The notes beneath the pieces were generated by a model. That model was not told where the DNA came from and did not search any database. It worked only from the letters and a program-made list of their open reading frames with translations. A program made the translations under genes and the position numbers. A stretch of DNA of 14,600 bases from Candidatus Uhrbacteria bacterium. Lineage in GTDB: Bacteria > Patescibacteriota > Patescibacteriia > UBA9934 > GWF2-40-263. Where the stretch lies: positions 63,767-78,366 of the forward strand of contig DOJV01000026.1 in NCBI GenBank assembly GCA_003511125.1, in the 5' to 3' direction. Positions 1-4,882 of this stretch are shown here, piece by piece (position 1 is the first letter of the stretch; every line of letters begins with the position of its first letter).

Positions 1-23
1 CCTACCTCCTACCTCCCTCCAAC

Positions 24-51
24 AAAAAAAGACCCCGCACGAGACGAGATC
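24..51 (-). terminator. Intrinsic terminator of the 50..904 gene
   Basis: On the minus strand GATCTCG pairs with CGGGGTC (7 bp including two G-U pairs, loop TCTCGTG), followed by seven T residues. It overlaps the stop codon of the gene at 50..904. The wobble pairs make it weaker than the other terminators in the window. Confidence 0.5.
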
Positions 52-904
52 AGAAGATGAAACGGAAGCTACCACTTTCTGTCGGCTCGACCTTTACAGG
101 AGCTCGAGAAAGACGGAACACGACCTGGTAGACACCGTTCGAAATCAACGACGAGGTGATCGTGATCTCACCGATGACGGTACGGGGACTGCAAATCCAG
201 GACTTTCCCGACCCGCGAGGAAATTGGATCGGCACACGCTCGGTGTCTCCGTGTCTCCTGAACAATACCGAACTGACCCTCGGCGTGAACCGGAAGGTGT
301 AGACACGACCGTTGTCCGAGACCTCGAAATCCGAGTGCTCCGATGGAGCACTCGCGGTCGCCGAAGCCCCGATCGGAGCAAGGCGGGCAAGAATCTCGTC
401 AGGAACGCGGCCCTCGGCGAAGTACAACTTGAGCGACTCGGCGGTGGCGCCGGTCGGAAGGACGAGGTCGGAGAGAGGCAGGAGGAAGGTGGTGCAGGTG
501 GACGGAACAAAGACAAATTCGAGACCGGTTCGGAGGCCATTCTCGCGAAAAGCCTCGATACGACCATCTTGCTTCCGATAAAAAATCAAGCGACAACTGA
601 CGACCACCGCCCGAAGCGCCGCTAATTCCCCGAAATTACCCAGGGCACGGAGAGGGACGAGATGCCAAGTAGTACCACCGTCGCTGGTCTCACAAACGAA
701 CTGCGGAAAAAGATGGTTGGCGAAGCGGTCTTCTGCCTGGACAGAATGGACACAGAGACAATACATGATCCTTTCGTCGACTCGGCGAAAAAGATCGCCA
801 CCGACCAAAAGCTGACTTCTAAAACCCCACCAGTCAATAGGCATACGACCGATTGGAAGTCCGAGATTTCTAGAAATTCCATCGAAGGGATTGCGTTGTG
901 GCAC
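50..904 (-). CDS. Unknown 284-residue protein
   Basis: I do not recognise this family. The frame is clearly coding: it runs long, and its third positions are rich in C and G (many CTC, GTC, GCC, ACC), unlike the AT-rich murA next to it. I place the start at the GTG at 904 because a GAGG SD sits 6 nt upstream; the frame stays open to a TTG at 973, but that codon lies in a hairpin. The protein has no obvious signal peptide or membrane helix. The middle is hydrophobic and beta-like, with a Ser/Thr/Ala-rich linker around residues 180-195 (ASATASAPSEHSDFEV) and a C-terminal half with alternating strands (GEITITSS, VYQVVFRL) that suggests a beta-sandwich. It lies behind the murA terminator and a 15-bp hairpin, so it is probably expressed separately from murA or by read-through. 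High-GC synonymous codons could mean strong expression or a different origin. Confidence 0.6.
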   Translation of the reverse strand: MPQRNPFDGISRNLGLPIGRMPIDWWGFRSQLLVGGDLFRRVDERIMYCLCVHSVQAEDRFANHLFPQFVCETSDGGTTWHLVPLRALGNFGELAALRAVVVSCRLIFYRKQDGRIEAFRENGLRTGLEFVFVPSTCTTFLLPLSDLVLPTGATAESLKLYFAEGRVPDEILARLAPIGASATASAPSEHSDFEVSDNGRVYTFRFTPRVSSVLFRRHGDTERVPIQFPRGSGKSWICSPRTVIGEITITSSLISNGVYQVVFRLSRAPVKVEPTESGSFRFIF

Positions 905-909
905 GAGGC

Positions 910-915
910 ACCTCG
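910..915 (-). promoter_or_regulatory. SD (CGAGGT) that fixes the GTG start at 904
   Basis: The minus strand reads CGAGGTGCCTC then GTG. The same CGAGGT core precedes the starts at 4029 and 4583 at 6-7 nt spacing, which supports this start over the upstream TTG (973) and the downstream ATG (844). Confidence 0.5.
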
Positions 916-970
916 AGTTGTGGGATAGAAAGAACACCGGGTGGAGTTTAGTAAAAATTGGGGAGATTGG

Positions 971-1004
971 CAAGCAAGGGCGACCGACCGGTCGCCCTTG
1001 CTTG
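971..1004. repeat. Perfect 15-bp inverted repeat, 4-nt loop
   Basis: CAAGCAAGGGCGACC (971-985) is exactly complementary to GGTCGCCCTTGCTTG (990-1004). There is no T-tract directly after it on either strand, so it is not a standard terminator. It lies 67 nt upstream of the GTG at 904, in the leader of that gene. It could be an mRNA-stabilising or processing hairpin, or an operator. Confidence 0.75.
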
Positions 1005-1029
1005 TGACTCCAAACAAACGGAACAAGCT

Positions 1030-1064
1030 TAAAAACAAAAGAGACGGGTCAAAACCTCGTCTCT
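1030..1064 (-). terminator. Intrinsic terminator of murA
   Basis: On the minus strand AGAGACG pairs with CGTCTCT (1058-1064 with 1040-1046). A GG/CC pair inside extends the stem, and a T-rich tail (TTTGTTTTT) follows. It lies 50 nt downstream of the murA stop. Confidence 0.75.
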
Positions 1065-1095
1065 ATTTCGCCGATGGTATGACGTGTGGTGTGTG

Positions 1096-1113
1096 GGGCA
1101 AAAATCTTTGCCC
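1096..1113 (-). repeat. 3'-UTR hairpin next to the murA stop
   Basis: GGGCAAA (1096-1102) and TTTGCCC (1107-1113) form a 7-bp stem with a 4-nt loop, directly after the murA TAA. No T-tract follows, so it is more likely a 3' end protection hairpin than a terminator. Confidence 0.45.
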
Positions 1114-2433
1114 TTACAATTGTGACTGGGTTTCAACACGTTGGATGTTGGCACCGAGGCCGCGGAGTTTTTCTTCGAGGCGTTCATAGCCGCGGTCGAG
1201 GTGTTCGATGCCGGTGAGGACGGATTCGCCTTCGGCGACCAGTGCGGCGATGACAAAGGCTAGGCCGGCACGGATATCAGGCACGACAATTGGAGCGGCT
1301 TTGAGTTGGGAGGGACCTTTTATAACCGCGGAATGTTTGTAGTTCATGCTTTTAAAACGACAACTGATTTCACCAAGGCAGTTTGGAAAAAGAGTAATGT
1401 CGGCGCCCATGGCATTCAAAACTTCGGTATAACCGAAACGCTCTTCGTAAACAGTTTCATGGACAACACTGGTACCGCTGGCTTGAGTTAAGACAACAGA
1501 AAATGGTTGTTGCCAATCAGTCATAAAACCAGGGTGAGTGTCGGTTTCAAGTTCGATACCGTGCAGGCCGTTATCGCGCTTAAACAAAATTCCATCTTCC
1601 TTGACCTCGTAAGTACCGCCGATTTTTCGAACAGCATTTAGAAAATTTATCAGATGACCATGGACGGCACCTTTAACAAAAATTTCACCGTTCGTACCCA
1701 AAGCCATACAAGCGTAACTAACCGCTTCGTTGCGATCTGGCATAACCCGAACTTGGCAACCATTAAGTTTTTCCACACCAATAATTTCAAATTGACGACC
1801 AATTCCGACTTCAATAATCGCCCCCATTTTTTGAAGCATTTTAACGAGTTCCATAATCTCGGGCTCGATGGCGGCGTTTTTGATGACGGTTCGGCCCTCG
1901 GCCAAAACTCCGGCTAAAATAACTGTTTCAGTGGCGCCGACTGACGGATATGGCAACTCGATCATAGTACCCTTGAGCCGCCCTTCGACCGAAGCTCGAT
2001 AACCATCCGGAGTTTCTTCGACTAAAGCGCCCATTTTTTTCAAAGCATCCAAATGAAAATTAACCGGCCGTGGCCCAATTTTATCGCCACCAACCACCGG
2101 CACAAAAGCCTCGCCAACCCGATGCAAAAGCGGCGCCAAAGTCAAAACCGACAAACGATTTTTTCGCGACTGCTCGGTAACTTCGGGTGAGACAATGTTC
2201 GGAGCCTCAACAACAGCCGTGTGCTCTTCGGGCCAACTGATTTTAGCACCAACACCGTTCAAAATTTCGGTCGTAATTTGAATCTCGGCGTGGCGCGGAA
2301 CATTCTCGACCGTTACTGGCTCGGAAGTCAAAAGCGCCGCCAAAAGCATTTTGGACGAAGCGTTTTTAGCACCAGCAATTTCGACAGTTCCGTTTAGCGG
2401 TTTGCCGCCAACGATGTGGTAGGTGGAGGGCAT
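1114..2433 (-). CDS. murA: UDP-N-acetylglucosamine 1-carboxyvinyltransferase (MurA)
   Basis: MurA transfers enolpyruvate from PEP to UDP-GlcNAc, the first committed step of peptidoglycan synthesis in the cytoplasm. From the ATG at 2433 the product is 439 residues, normal for the family. Visible features: AGAKNAS near the N-terminus (Lys23-Asn24, substrate binding), the active-site loop VGGDKIGPRPVNFH (residues 114-127), THPGFMTDWQQPF with the conserved Asp306, and DIRAGLAF with Arg388. The catalytic loop residue that is Cys115 in E. coli is Asp117 here (codon GAT, 2083-2085). In mycobacteria and chlamydiae this exchange makes the enzyme insensitive to fosfomycin. The ATG at 2433 matches the usual N-terminus (YHIVGGKPLNG); the frame is also open to a TTG at 2502, 13 nt after rdgB. 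No clear SD is present. It follows rdgB and ends at the terminator at 1030..1064. Confidence 0.95.
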   Translation of the reverse strand: MPSTYHIVGGKPLNGTVEIAGAKNASSKMLLAALLTSEPVTVENVPRHAEIQITTEILNGVGAKISWPEEHTAVVEAPNIVSPEVTEQSRKNRLSVLTLAPLLHRVGEAFVPVVGGDKIGPRPVNFHLDALKKMGALVEETPDGYRASVEGRLKGTMIELPYPSVGATETVILAGVLAEGRTVIKNAAIEPEIMELVKMLQKMGAIIEVGIGRQFEIIGVEKLNGCQVRVMPDRNEAVSYACMALGTNGEIFVKGAVHGHLINFLNAVRKIGGTYEVKEDGILFKRDNGLHGIELETDTHPGFMTDWQQPFSVVLTQASGTSVVHETVYEERFGYTEVLNAMGADITLFPNCLGEISCRFKSMNYKHSAVIKGPSQLKAAPIVVPDIRAGLAFVIAALVAEGESVLTGIEHLDRGYERLEEKLRGLGANIQRVETQSQL

Positions 2434-2515
2434 AGGAGGTTTAAGGGGCTGAGAGGGTATAATAGGTGGAAAAGGAATGAAAAATCCGCTTCGGCTACTC
2501 AACCTCTTTTTATTC

Positions 2516-3091
2516 TTAAAAAAAATCTTTTAATTTTTTGAAGGCTTGACCGCGATGGCTTAGTTCGTGTTTTTCTTCGTGGGACATTTCGGCAAAAGTT
2601 TGGATGTGGCCTTCGGGGATAAAAATTTGATCGTAAGGAAGTTTAGGATGAGCCGTGCCACGGCGTTCTTTGATAAGACGACCGTTCGAGCGGCCTTCAA
2701 ATAAAAATTCTTGACCGTCCGGTTTAACTAAAGCTACAAAACAACGAAATTGAGCGCCAAGATTTTCTTCGACAATATCTTTTATTTGGTTCAAAGTAAA
2801 ATCAATAAGATCGTTCCCTTCCCCGGCCCAACGAGCTGTAAAAACTCCGGGCGCGCCATTCAGGGCGTTGATGCAAATTCCAGAATCGTCGGCCACGGCA
2901 CACTCGCCGGTTTTCTTGCAGACGAAGCGAGCTTTTTTGAGGGCGTTTTCTTCGAAGGTTAGACCGTCTTCGACAACATCTTCGTTTACTCCGGCTTCGT
3001 CAGCACTCAAAACCTCAATACCGCTGCCGGCCAAAAGTTCTTGCATTTCTTTAATTTTTCCGGGATTGTGAGTGGCAAAAATTAGTTTCAT
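2516..3091 (-). CDS. rdgB: XTP/dITP pyrophosphatase (RdgB/HAM1 family)
   Basis: This enzyme hydrolyses dITP, XTP and related non-canonical purine nucleotides to monophosphates, cleaning the nucleotide pool. The 191-residue product has the family signatures in order: ATHNPGK at residues 6-12 (phosphate-binding), ADDSG at 67-71 (metal and catalytic Asp), GAPGVFTARWAG at 79-90, LPYDQIF at 151-157 (usually FGYDPIF), and the base-recognition SHR at 178-180. I chose the ATG at 3091 because the family begins MKxIFATHNxGK. The longer open frame up to 3214 would run into tRNA-Pro and has no family similarity. A plausible promoter lies only 10 nt upstream (3102..3131), so the mRNA is probably near-leaderless. 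murA follows 82 nt downstream and may be co-transcribed. Confidence 0.93.
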   Translation of the reverse strand: MKLIFATHNPGKIKEMQELLAGSGIEVLSADEAGVNEDVVEDGLTFEENALKKARFVCKKTGECAVADDSGICINALNGAPGVFTARWAGEGNDLIDFTLNQIKDIVEENLGAQFRCFVALVKPDGQEFLFEGRSNGRLIKERRGTAHPKLPYDQIFIPEGHIQTFAEMSHEEKHELSHRGQAFKKLKDFF

Positions 3092-3101
3092 AAGCAAAAC
3101 C

Positions 3102-3131
3102 ACTTTACCAGAAAAACCAACCTTTTGGCAA
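3102..3131 (-). promoter_or_regulatory. Predicted rdgB promoter (near-leaderless)
   Basis: The minus strand shows TTGCCA (3126-3131), an 18-nt spacer and TAAAGT (3102-3107). The ATG of rdgB begins 10 nt after the -10 box, so transcription would start about 3-4 nt before the start codon. No SD is present. Confidence 0.45.
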
Positions 3132-3133
3132 CA

Positions 3134-3167
3134 AACAAAAAAAACAATTTCTTTAAGAATTGTTTTT
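3134..3167 (-). terminator. Intrinsic terminator after tRNA-Pro
   Basis: AAAAACAATT (3140-3149) pairs with AATTGTTTTT (3158-3167), a 10-bp AT-rich stem followed on the minus strand by a run of T. It starts 3 nt after the tRNA CCA end and separates the tRNA from rdgB. Confidence 0.6.
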
Positions 3168-3169
3168 AC

Positions 3170-3245
3170 TGGTCGGGCTAGCGGGACTTGAACCCACGGC
3201 CTCTTGCACCCCATGCAAGCGCGCTACCAACTGCGCCATAGCCCG
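3170..3245 (-). tRNA. tRNA-Pro (anticodon GGG), CCA encoded
   Basis: The minus strand folds into a full cloverleaf. The acceptor CGGGCTA pairs with TAGCCCG, followed by discriminator A and an encoded CCA. The D arm is GCGCAGTTGGTAGCGC. The anticodon stem CTTGC/GCAAG encloses loop ATGGGGT (anticodon GGG). The T arm contains GGTTCAAGTCC. The first base pair C1-G72 is typical of bacterial tRNA-Pro. Length is 76 nt with CCA. It has its own promoter and terminator. Confidence 0.95.
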
Positions 3246-3254
3246 ATGGTGAGT

Positions 3255-3283
3255 AGGATAAATTAAATCAGACAAAAAATCAA
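3255..3283 (-). promoter_or_regulatory. Predicted promoter of tRNA-Pro
   Basis: On the minus strand TTGATT (3278-3283), a 17-nt spacer, then TATCCT (3255-3260). The -10 box ends 9 nt before the mature 5' end of the tRNA, a normal distance. Confidence 0.5.
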
Positions 3284-3290
3284 GAACAAA

Positions 3291-3327
3291 AAAAACCCCG
3301 AACTCTTTACTGAGTTCGGGGTTTTTT
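3291..3327. terminator. Bidirectional intrinsic terminator
   Basis: CCCCGAACTC (3296-3305) pairs perfectly with GAGTTCGGGG (3312-3321), loop 6 nt, with T runs on both strands. On the minus strand it would end any transcript from 3328..3569 and insulate the tRNA-Pro promoter. Confidence 0.85.
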
Positions 3328-3569
3328 AAGCGCGCCTGGACAAAGGTTTATAATTACCACGCGGGTTGCTTTAACCAATACAATAACAAAAACTTGTCGA
3401 GTTTTGCTACCACAATTTGCTAAAACACCTACCCAAAACGAGAGTTTTGGTTTGTGACTTTAGAACCGTTTGAACAAGCGCGTTCATTCGAAGCATACTC
3501 TTTGTCAAGAATTGGGGCAAAAAAGTTGTCCCAAGGTTGTGCAGATGTTGTGCACATAAAAAATGATAT
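3328..3569 (-). other. Gene-free interval, possible small RNA
   Basis: No convincing protein gene is seen here, although both ends are bounded by terminators. On the minus strand there is a candidate promoter TTGCCC-17 nt-TATGCT (3492-3520) with an 8-bp direct repeat (GTTGTGCA on the plus strand, 3536-3543 and 3547-3554) just upstream, spaced 11 bp. Downstream are a 7-bp hairpin (CCAAAAC/GTTTTGG, 3433-3450) and a possible long-range closing stem (GACAAAG at 3500-3506 with CTTTGTC at 3339-3345). A 29-codon ORF beginning at 3496 overlaps the -10 box and is doubtful. A structured RNA of about 160 nt is one reading; an inert spacer is another. Confidence 0.25.
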
Positions 3570-3603
3570 AAAAAAACCCGCGGAGTCAAAGACTCAACGC
3601 GGG
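3570..3603 (-). terminator. Strong intrinsic terminator of the 3627..4029 pair
   Basis: On the minus strand CCCGCG-TT-GAGTC, loop TTT, GACTC-CGCGGG, then seven T. The stem has 11 bp with a 2-nt bulge. It lies 24 nt after the stop of the 3627..3821 gene. Confidence 0.9.
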
Positions 3604-3626
3604 GAGACAAGAGAGAGACAAAGAGA

Positions 3627-3821
3627 CTAATACTGAACGCGACGCCGTCGTTCGAGCGCGCCGAAATCGACATCGAATTCCCAAAAAACCTCGCTTGTGA
3701 CGGGCTCGGACTGACTTTCGTCATCGTCCAAATCGTCCGGCTCAGGAGCCAAGACCTCGGGCCACGAACTTGTGGAGACACCGGGGTGATACCGGGCGTG
3801 CTTGTCGGTTTCGATGACCAT
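3627..3821 (-). CDS. Small acidic unknown protein (64 aa)
   Basis: Family not recognised. The ATG at 3821 is preceded by AGGA at 6 nt spacing, and the gene starts 16 nt after the stop of the 63-codon ORF upstream, so the two form a bicistron. The product has an acidic centre (EPDDLDDDESQSEP), then EVFWEFDVDFGALE, and ends in a basic cluster RRRRVQY. No membrane segment or Cys motif is seen. A strong terminator follows directly. The codon use is GC-rich like the other SD-bearing small genes here. The upstream frame is open to 4013, but that part overlaps the other ORF and looks non-coding. It may be a regulator, an anti-sigma or toxin-antitoxin partner, or something new; nothing in the sequence decides this. 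Confidence 0.5.
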   Translation of the reverse strand: MVIETDKHARYHPGVSTSSWPEVLAPEPDDLDDDESQSEPVTSEVFWEFDVDFGALERRRRVQY

Positions 3822-3837
3822 TTTTTGTCCTGCCGAA

Positions 3838-4029
3838 TTAGCAAGACATGACAAATTCGCGATTTTCCGGACAAGTGTTGTCCGGCTCGACACCACTGTC
3901 GTCGACTGACCCGGAAGCACGAAGAGGCTCGAGCGAAGAACGAACTGACGACTCGGGCGACGAAGGGATACTGGAAAAACGGTCGGTCGAAGCGTAGCTG
4001 ACACCAGAATCATCGCCGAAGGTAGCCAT
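3838..4029 (-). CDS. Small Ser-rich acidic unknown protein (63 aa)
   Basis: Family not recognised. The ATG at 4029 has a GAGG SD at 7 nt spacing, in the same CGAGGT context as the genes starting at 904 and 4583. The product is rich in Ser, Asp and Glu (FGDDSGVSYAS, SSIPSSPESSVRSS, GSVDDSGVEPDN), so it is probably disordered. It has two Cys, one at the last residue. It overlaps nothing, ends in TAA and is followed 16 nt later by the 64-aa gene with its own SD. Its leader carries a hairpin at 4083..4117, and no convincing sigma70 promoter is seen between the terminator at 4145..4175 and the start. Read-through from the upstream 31-codon ORF is therefore possible. Confidence 0.5.
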   Translation of the reverse strand: MATFGDDSGVSYASTDRFSSIPSSPESSVRSSLEPLRASGSVDDSGVEPDNTCPENREFVMSC

Positions 4030-4082
4030 GAAGGGACCTCGTTGGGTGTTTGGGGAATACCATCTCTCTTAGACAGACAGAC

Positions 4083-4117
4083 GGTGGTTTGGATAAAAAC
4101 TTTTTATTCAAACCGCC
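4083..4117. repeat. Leader hairpin, 17-bp imperfect stem
   Basis: Positions 4083-4099 pair with 4101-4117 (GGTGGTTTGGATAAAAA against TTTTTATTCAAACCGCC). All positions match, counting two wobble pairs. The hairpin lies between the terminator at 4145..4175 and the SD of the ORF starting at 4029. It could be a processing site, a stabiliser or an operator palindrome. Confidence 0.6.
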
Positions 4118-4144
4118 ATCGGCCTGTTTTTTACAAAGAACAAC

Positions 4145-4175
4145 TTAAAAGACCGCGGCCAAAGCCAGCGGTCTT
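4145..4175 (-). terminator. Terminator after the Ile/Val-rich leader ORF
   Basis: AAGACCGC pairs with GCGGTCTT (4149-4156 with 4168-4175), with an inner GGC/GCC extension and a short T-rich tail (TTTTAAG). The ascending arm ACCGCTGGC can also pair with GCCAGCCGGT at 4210-4219 upstream in the transcript (one bulged C), which would prevent the terminator from forming. Confidence 0.7.
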
Positions 4176-4193
4176 GTTTCTGGTTTTTGCAAC

Positions 4194-4289
4194 CTAGAAG
4201 ACACGAACCACCGGCTGGCGCGGAATAATAATAACCTCGACAATAATGCCGATATTATTTGGCGCGAGTTGTGGTGACAAAACTTTCAT
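4194..4289 (-). CDS. 31-codon leader-peptide-like ORF, Ile/Val-rich
   Basis: A tiny ORF runs from ATG at 4289 to TAG at 4194. It begins 13 nt after the -10 box of a promoter with a perfect TTGACA, so its mRNA would be near-leaderless. The peptide contains NNIGIIVEVIIIPRQPVVRV, with 12 Ile or Val in 31 residues. The run VEVIIIP resembles the regulatory run of the E. coli ilv leader peptide (recalled as VVVIIIP), which controls branched-chain amino acid genes by attenuation. A terminator follows 19 nt after the stop. A segment inside the last codons (4210-4219) is complementary to the ascending arm of that terminator. I infer a leader peptide for the ORFs at 3627..4029. The alternatives are a free microprotein or a small non-coding RNA. 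Confidence 0.45.
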   Translation of the reverse strand: MKVLSPQLAPNNIGIIVEVIIIPRQPVVRVF

Positions 4290-4302
4290 ACTTTACTTAC
4301 TT

Positions 4303-4331
4303 AAAGTACAACATTGATTAGTGTCTGTCAA
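4303..4331 (-). promoter_or_regulatory. Promoter of the Ile/Val-rich leader unit
   Basis: Minus strand TTGACA (4326-4331), 17-nt spacer, TACTTT (4303-4308). The -35 box is perfect; the -10 box keeps only the most conserved T, A and final T. The ATG at 4289 is 13 nt downstream of the -10 box. Confidence 0.5.
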
Positions 4332-4348
4332 ACGGCAATTTTGTGGAT

Positions 4349-4373
4349 AAAAAGACCCCGCAAGTTGGCGGGG
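4349..4373 (-). terminator. Terminator of the 4392..4583 gene
   Basis: CCCCGC pairs with GCGGGG (4368-4373 with 4356-4361), loop 6 nt, followed on the minus strand by TCTTTTT. It is 19 nt after the stop codon and just before the next TTGACA promoter. Confidence 0.85.
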
Positions 4374-4391
4374 AAAAAGAAGAAACGACGA

Positions 4392-4583
4392 CTAACAGCC
4401 GAGGTAAGGATTCCAGAATTCCAAAATTTCGACCGGCGCTACGATGACCGAATCGATCGAAACGGTCATGACCGGCTCGTCGATTTCGGCAGCGATCGGA
4501 GCGGGACGAATCAACTCGAGATGATGGCTGGAGAAAAAGTCTGGATTGAAAAAAGAGGCAAAGAAAGCGGTATCGTCGCACAT
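4392..4583 (-). CDS. Small unknown protein (63 aa)
   Basis: Family not recognised. The ATG at 4583 has a GAGG SD 6 nt upstream; the frame is open to a TTG at 4658, but that part overlaps a leader hairpin. The product is rich in Phe near the N-terminus (FFASFFNPDFFSSHH) and in Val/Ile/Glu in the second half (EIDEPVMTVSIDSVIVAPVE), and ends in Cys. It is acidic and has no clear membrane helix. Like the ORF starting at 4029, it follows a TTGACA tiny-ORF unit, a terminator and a hairpin, and its leader shares CAAACACC and CGAGGT with that gene. The two products are the same length (63 aa) and both end in Cys, but I see no convincing sequence similarity. Confidence 0.5.
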   Translation of the reverse strand: MCDDTAFFASFFNPDFFSSHHLELIRPAPIAAEIDEPVMTVSIDSVIVAPVEILEFWNPYLGC

Positions 4584-4617
4584 ATGGAACCTCGGGAGAA
4601 CGGTGTTTGACTGATTT

Positions 4618-4640
4618 CCACAGCAAACCATTTGCTGTGG
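4618..4640. repeat. Leader hairpin, perfect 10-bp stem
   Basis: CCACAGCAAA (4618-4627) and TTTGCTGTGG (4631-4640) are perfectly complementary around a 3-nt loop. The hairpin lies 34 nt upstream of the ATG at 4583, between the terminator at 4671..4705 and the SD. No T-tract follows it. Confidence 0.65.
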
Positions 4641-4670
4641 AAGAAAACCAAACACCAATAAAGAACAAAC

Positions 4671-4705
4671 AAAAAACCGCTTGAGCTAAGCGCCAAGCGG
4701 TTTTT
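4671..4705. terminator. Terminator after the Leu-rich leader ORF
   Basis: AAAACCGCTTG pairs with CAAGCGGTTTT, with T runs on both strands. On the minus strand the ascending arm and loop contain TTGGCGC (4690-4696). This is exactly complementary to GCGCCAA at 4737-4743, inside the last codons of the upstream tiny ORF, so an alternative pairing would open the base of the terminator arm. Confidence 0.8.
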
Positions 4706-4725
4706 AATTAGCAAACAAAATTTGC

Positions 4726-4830
4726 TCAAAAACCATTTGGCGCGCAGATAAGACGGGACAAAACCGAAAGAAGTGGCAAAAATTTTTTTGCCACCACATT
4801 ATCTAAACGAATTACATTGAATGATTTCAT
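4726..4830 (-). CDS. 34-codon leader-peptide-like ORF, Leu-rich
   Basis: The ORF runs from ATG at 4830 to TGA at 4726, 12 nt after the -10 box of a near-consensus promoter, so the mRNA is near-leaderless with no SD. The peptide contains KKFLPLLSVLSRLICAPNGF, with Leu in a dense run. Its coding region holds a perfect 10-bp palindrome (4773..4794) that could act like the pause hairpin of an attenuator. Its last codons carry GCGCCAA, complementary to the terminator arm at 4690-4696. The next gene, at 4392..4583, has no obvious promoter of its own. I infer leader-peptide attenuation; a free microprotein or a roughly 160-nt small RNA cannot be excluded. Confidence 0.45.
   Translation of the reverse strand: MKSFNVIRLDNVVAKKFLPLLSVLSRLICAPNGF
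4773..4794. repeat. Perfect 10-bp AT-centred palindrome
   Basis: GTGGCAAAAA (4773-4782) and TTTTTGCCAC (4785-4794) are exact complements around TT. It lies inside the 34-codon ORF. It may be a transcriptional pause hairpin in the leader or a protein-binding palindrome. Confidence 0.6.
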
Positions 4831-4842
4831 AAACTATTTTTT

Positions 4843-4871
4843 AATTTACCGGAGATCTTTTTGCTTGTCAA
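4843..4871 (-). promoter_or_regulatory. Near-consensus promoter of the Leu-rich leader unit
   Basis: Minus strand TTGACA (4866-4871), exactly 17 nt spacer, TAAATT (4843-4848). The predicted start site is about 6 nt before the ATG at 4830. It begins just after the terminator of the upstream operon. Confidence 0.7.
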
Positions 4872-4882
4872 AAAGGCTGTGG

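Noticed and set aside
224..625. Plus-strand ORF of 133 codons
   Set aside because: It is very Arg-rich and lies antisense to the 50..904 gene, whose minus frame has better codon bias, an SD and a terminator.
2434..2502. MurA start at TTG 2502
   Set aside because: It would add 23 residues not found in MurA, and the SD-like AGAGG touches the TTG with no spacing. ATG 2433 fits the family.
3092..3214. N-terminal extension of RdgB by 41 codons
   Set aside because: It overlaps tRNA-Pro and its terminator, and the RdgB family begins at the ATG at 3091.
3627..4029. Single frameshifted gene instead of two small ORFs
   Set aside because: The second ORF has its own SD (AGGA, 6 nt spacing) and ATG 16 nt after the first stop, so two ORFs explain the data without an error.
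3278..4670. Shared TTGTTCTT string downstream of several terminators (near 3283, 4140, 4665)
   Set aside because: Short and T-rich in an AT-rich background, with no matching -10 boxes. It may simply reflect terminator tails.
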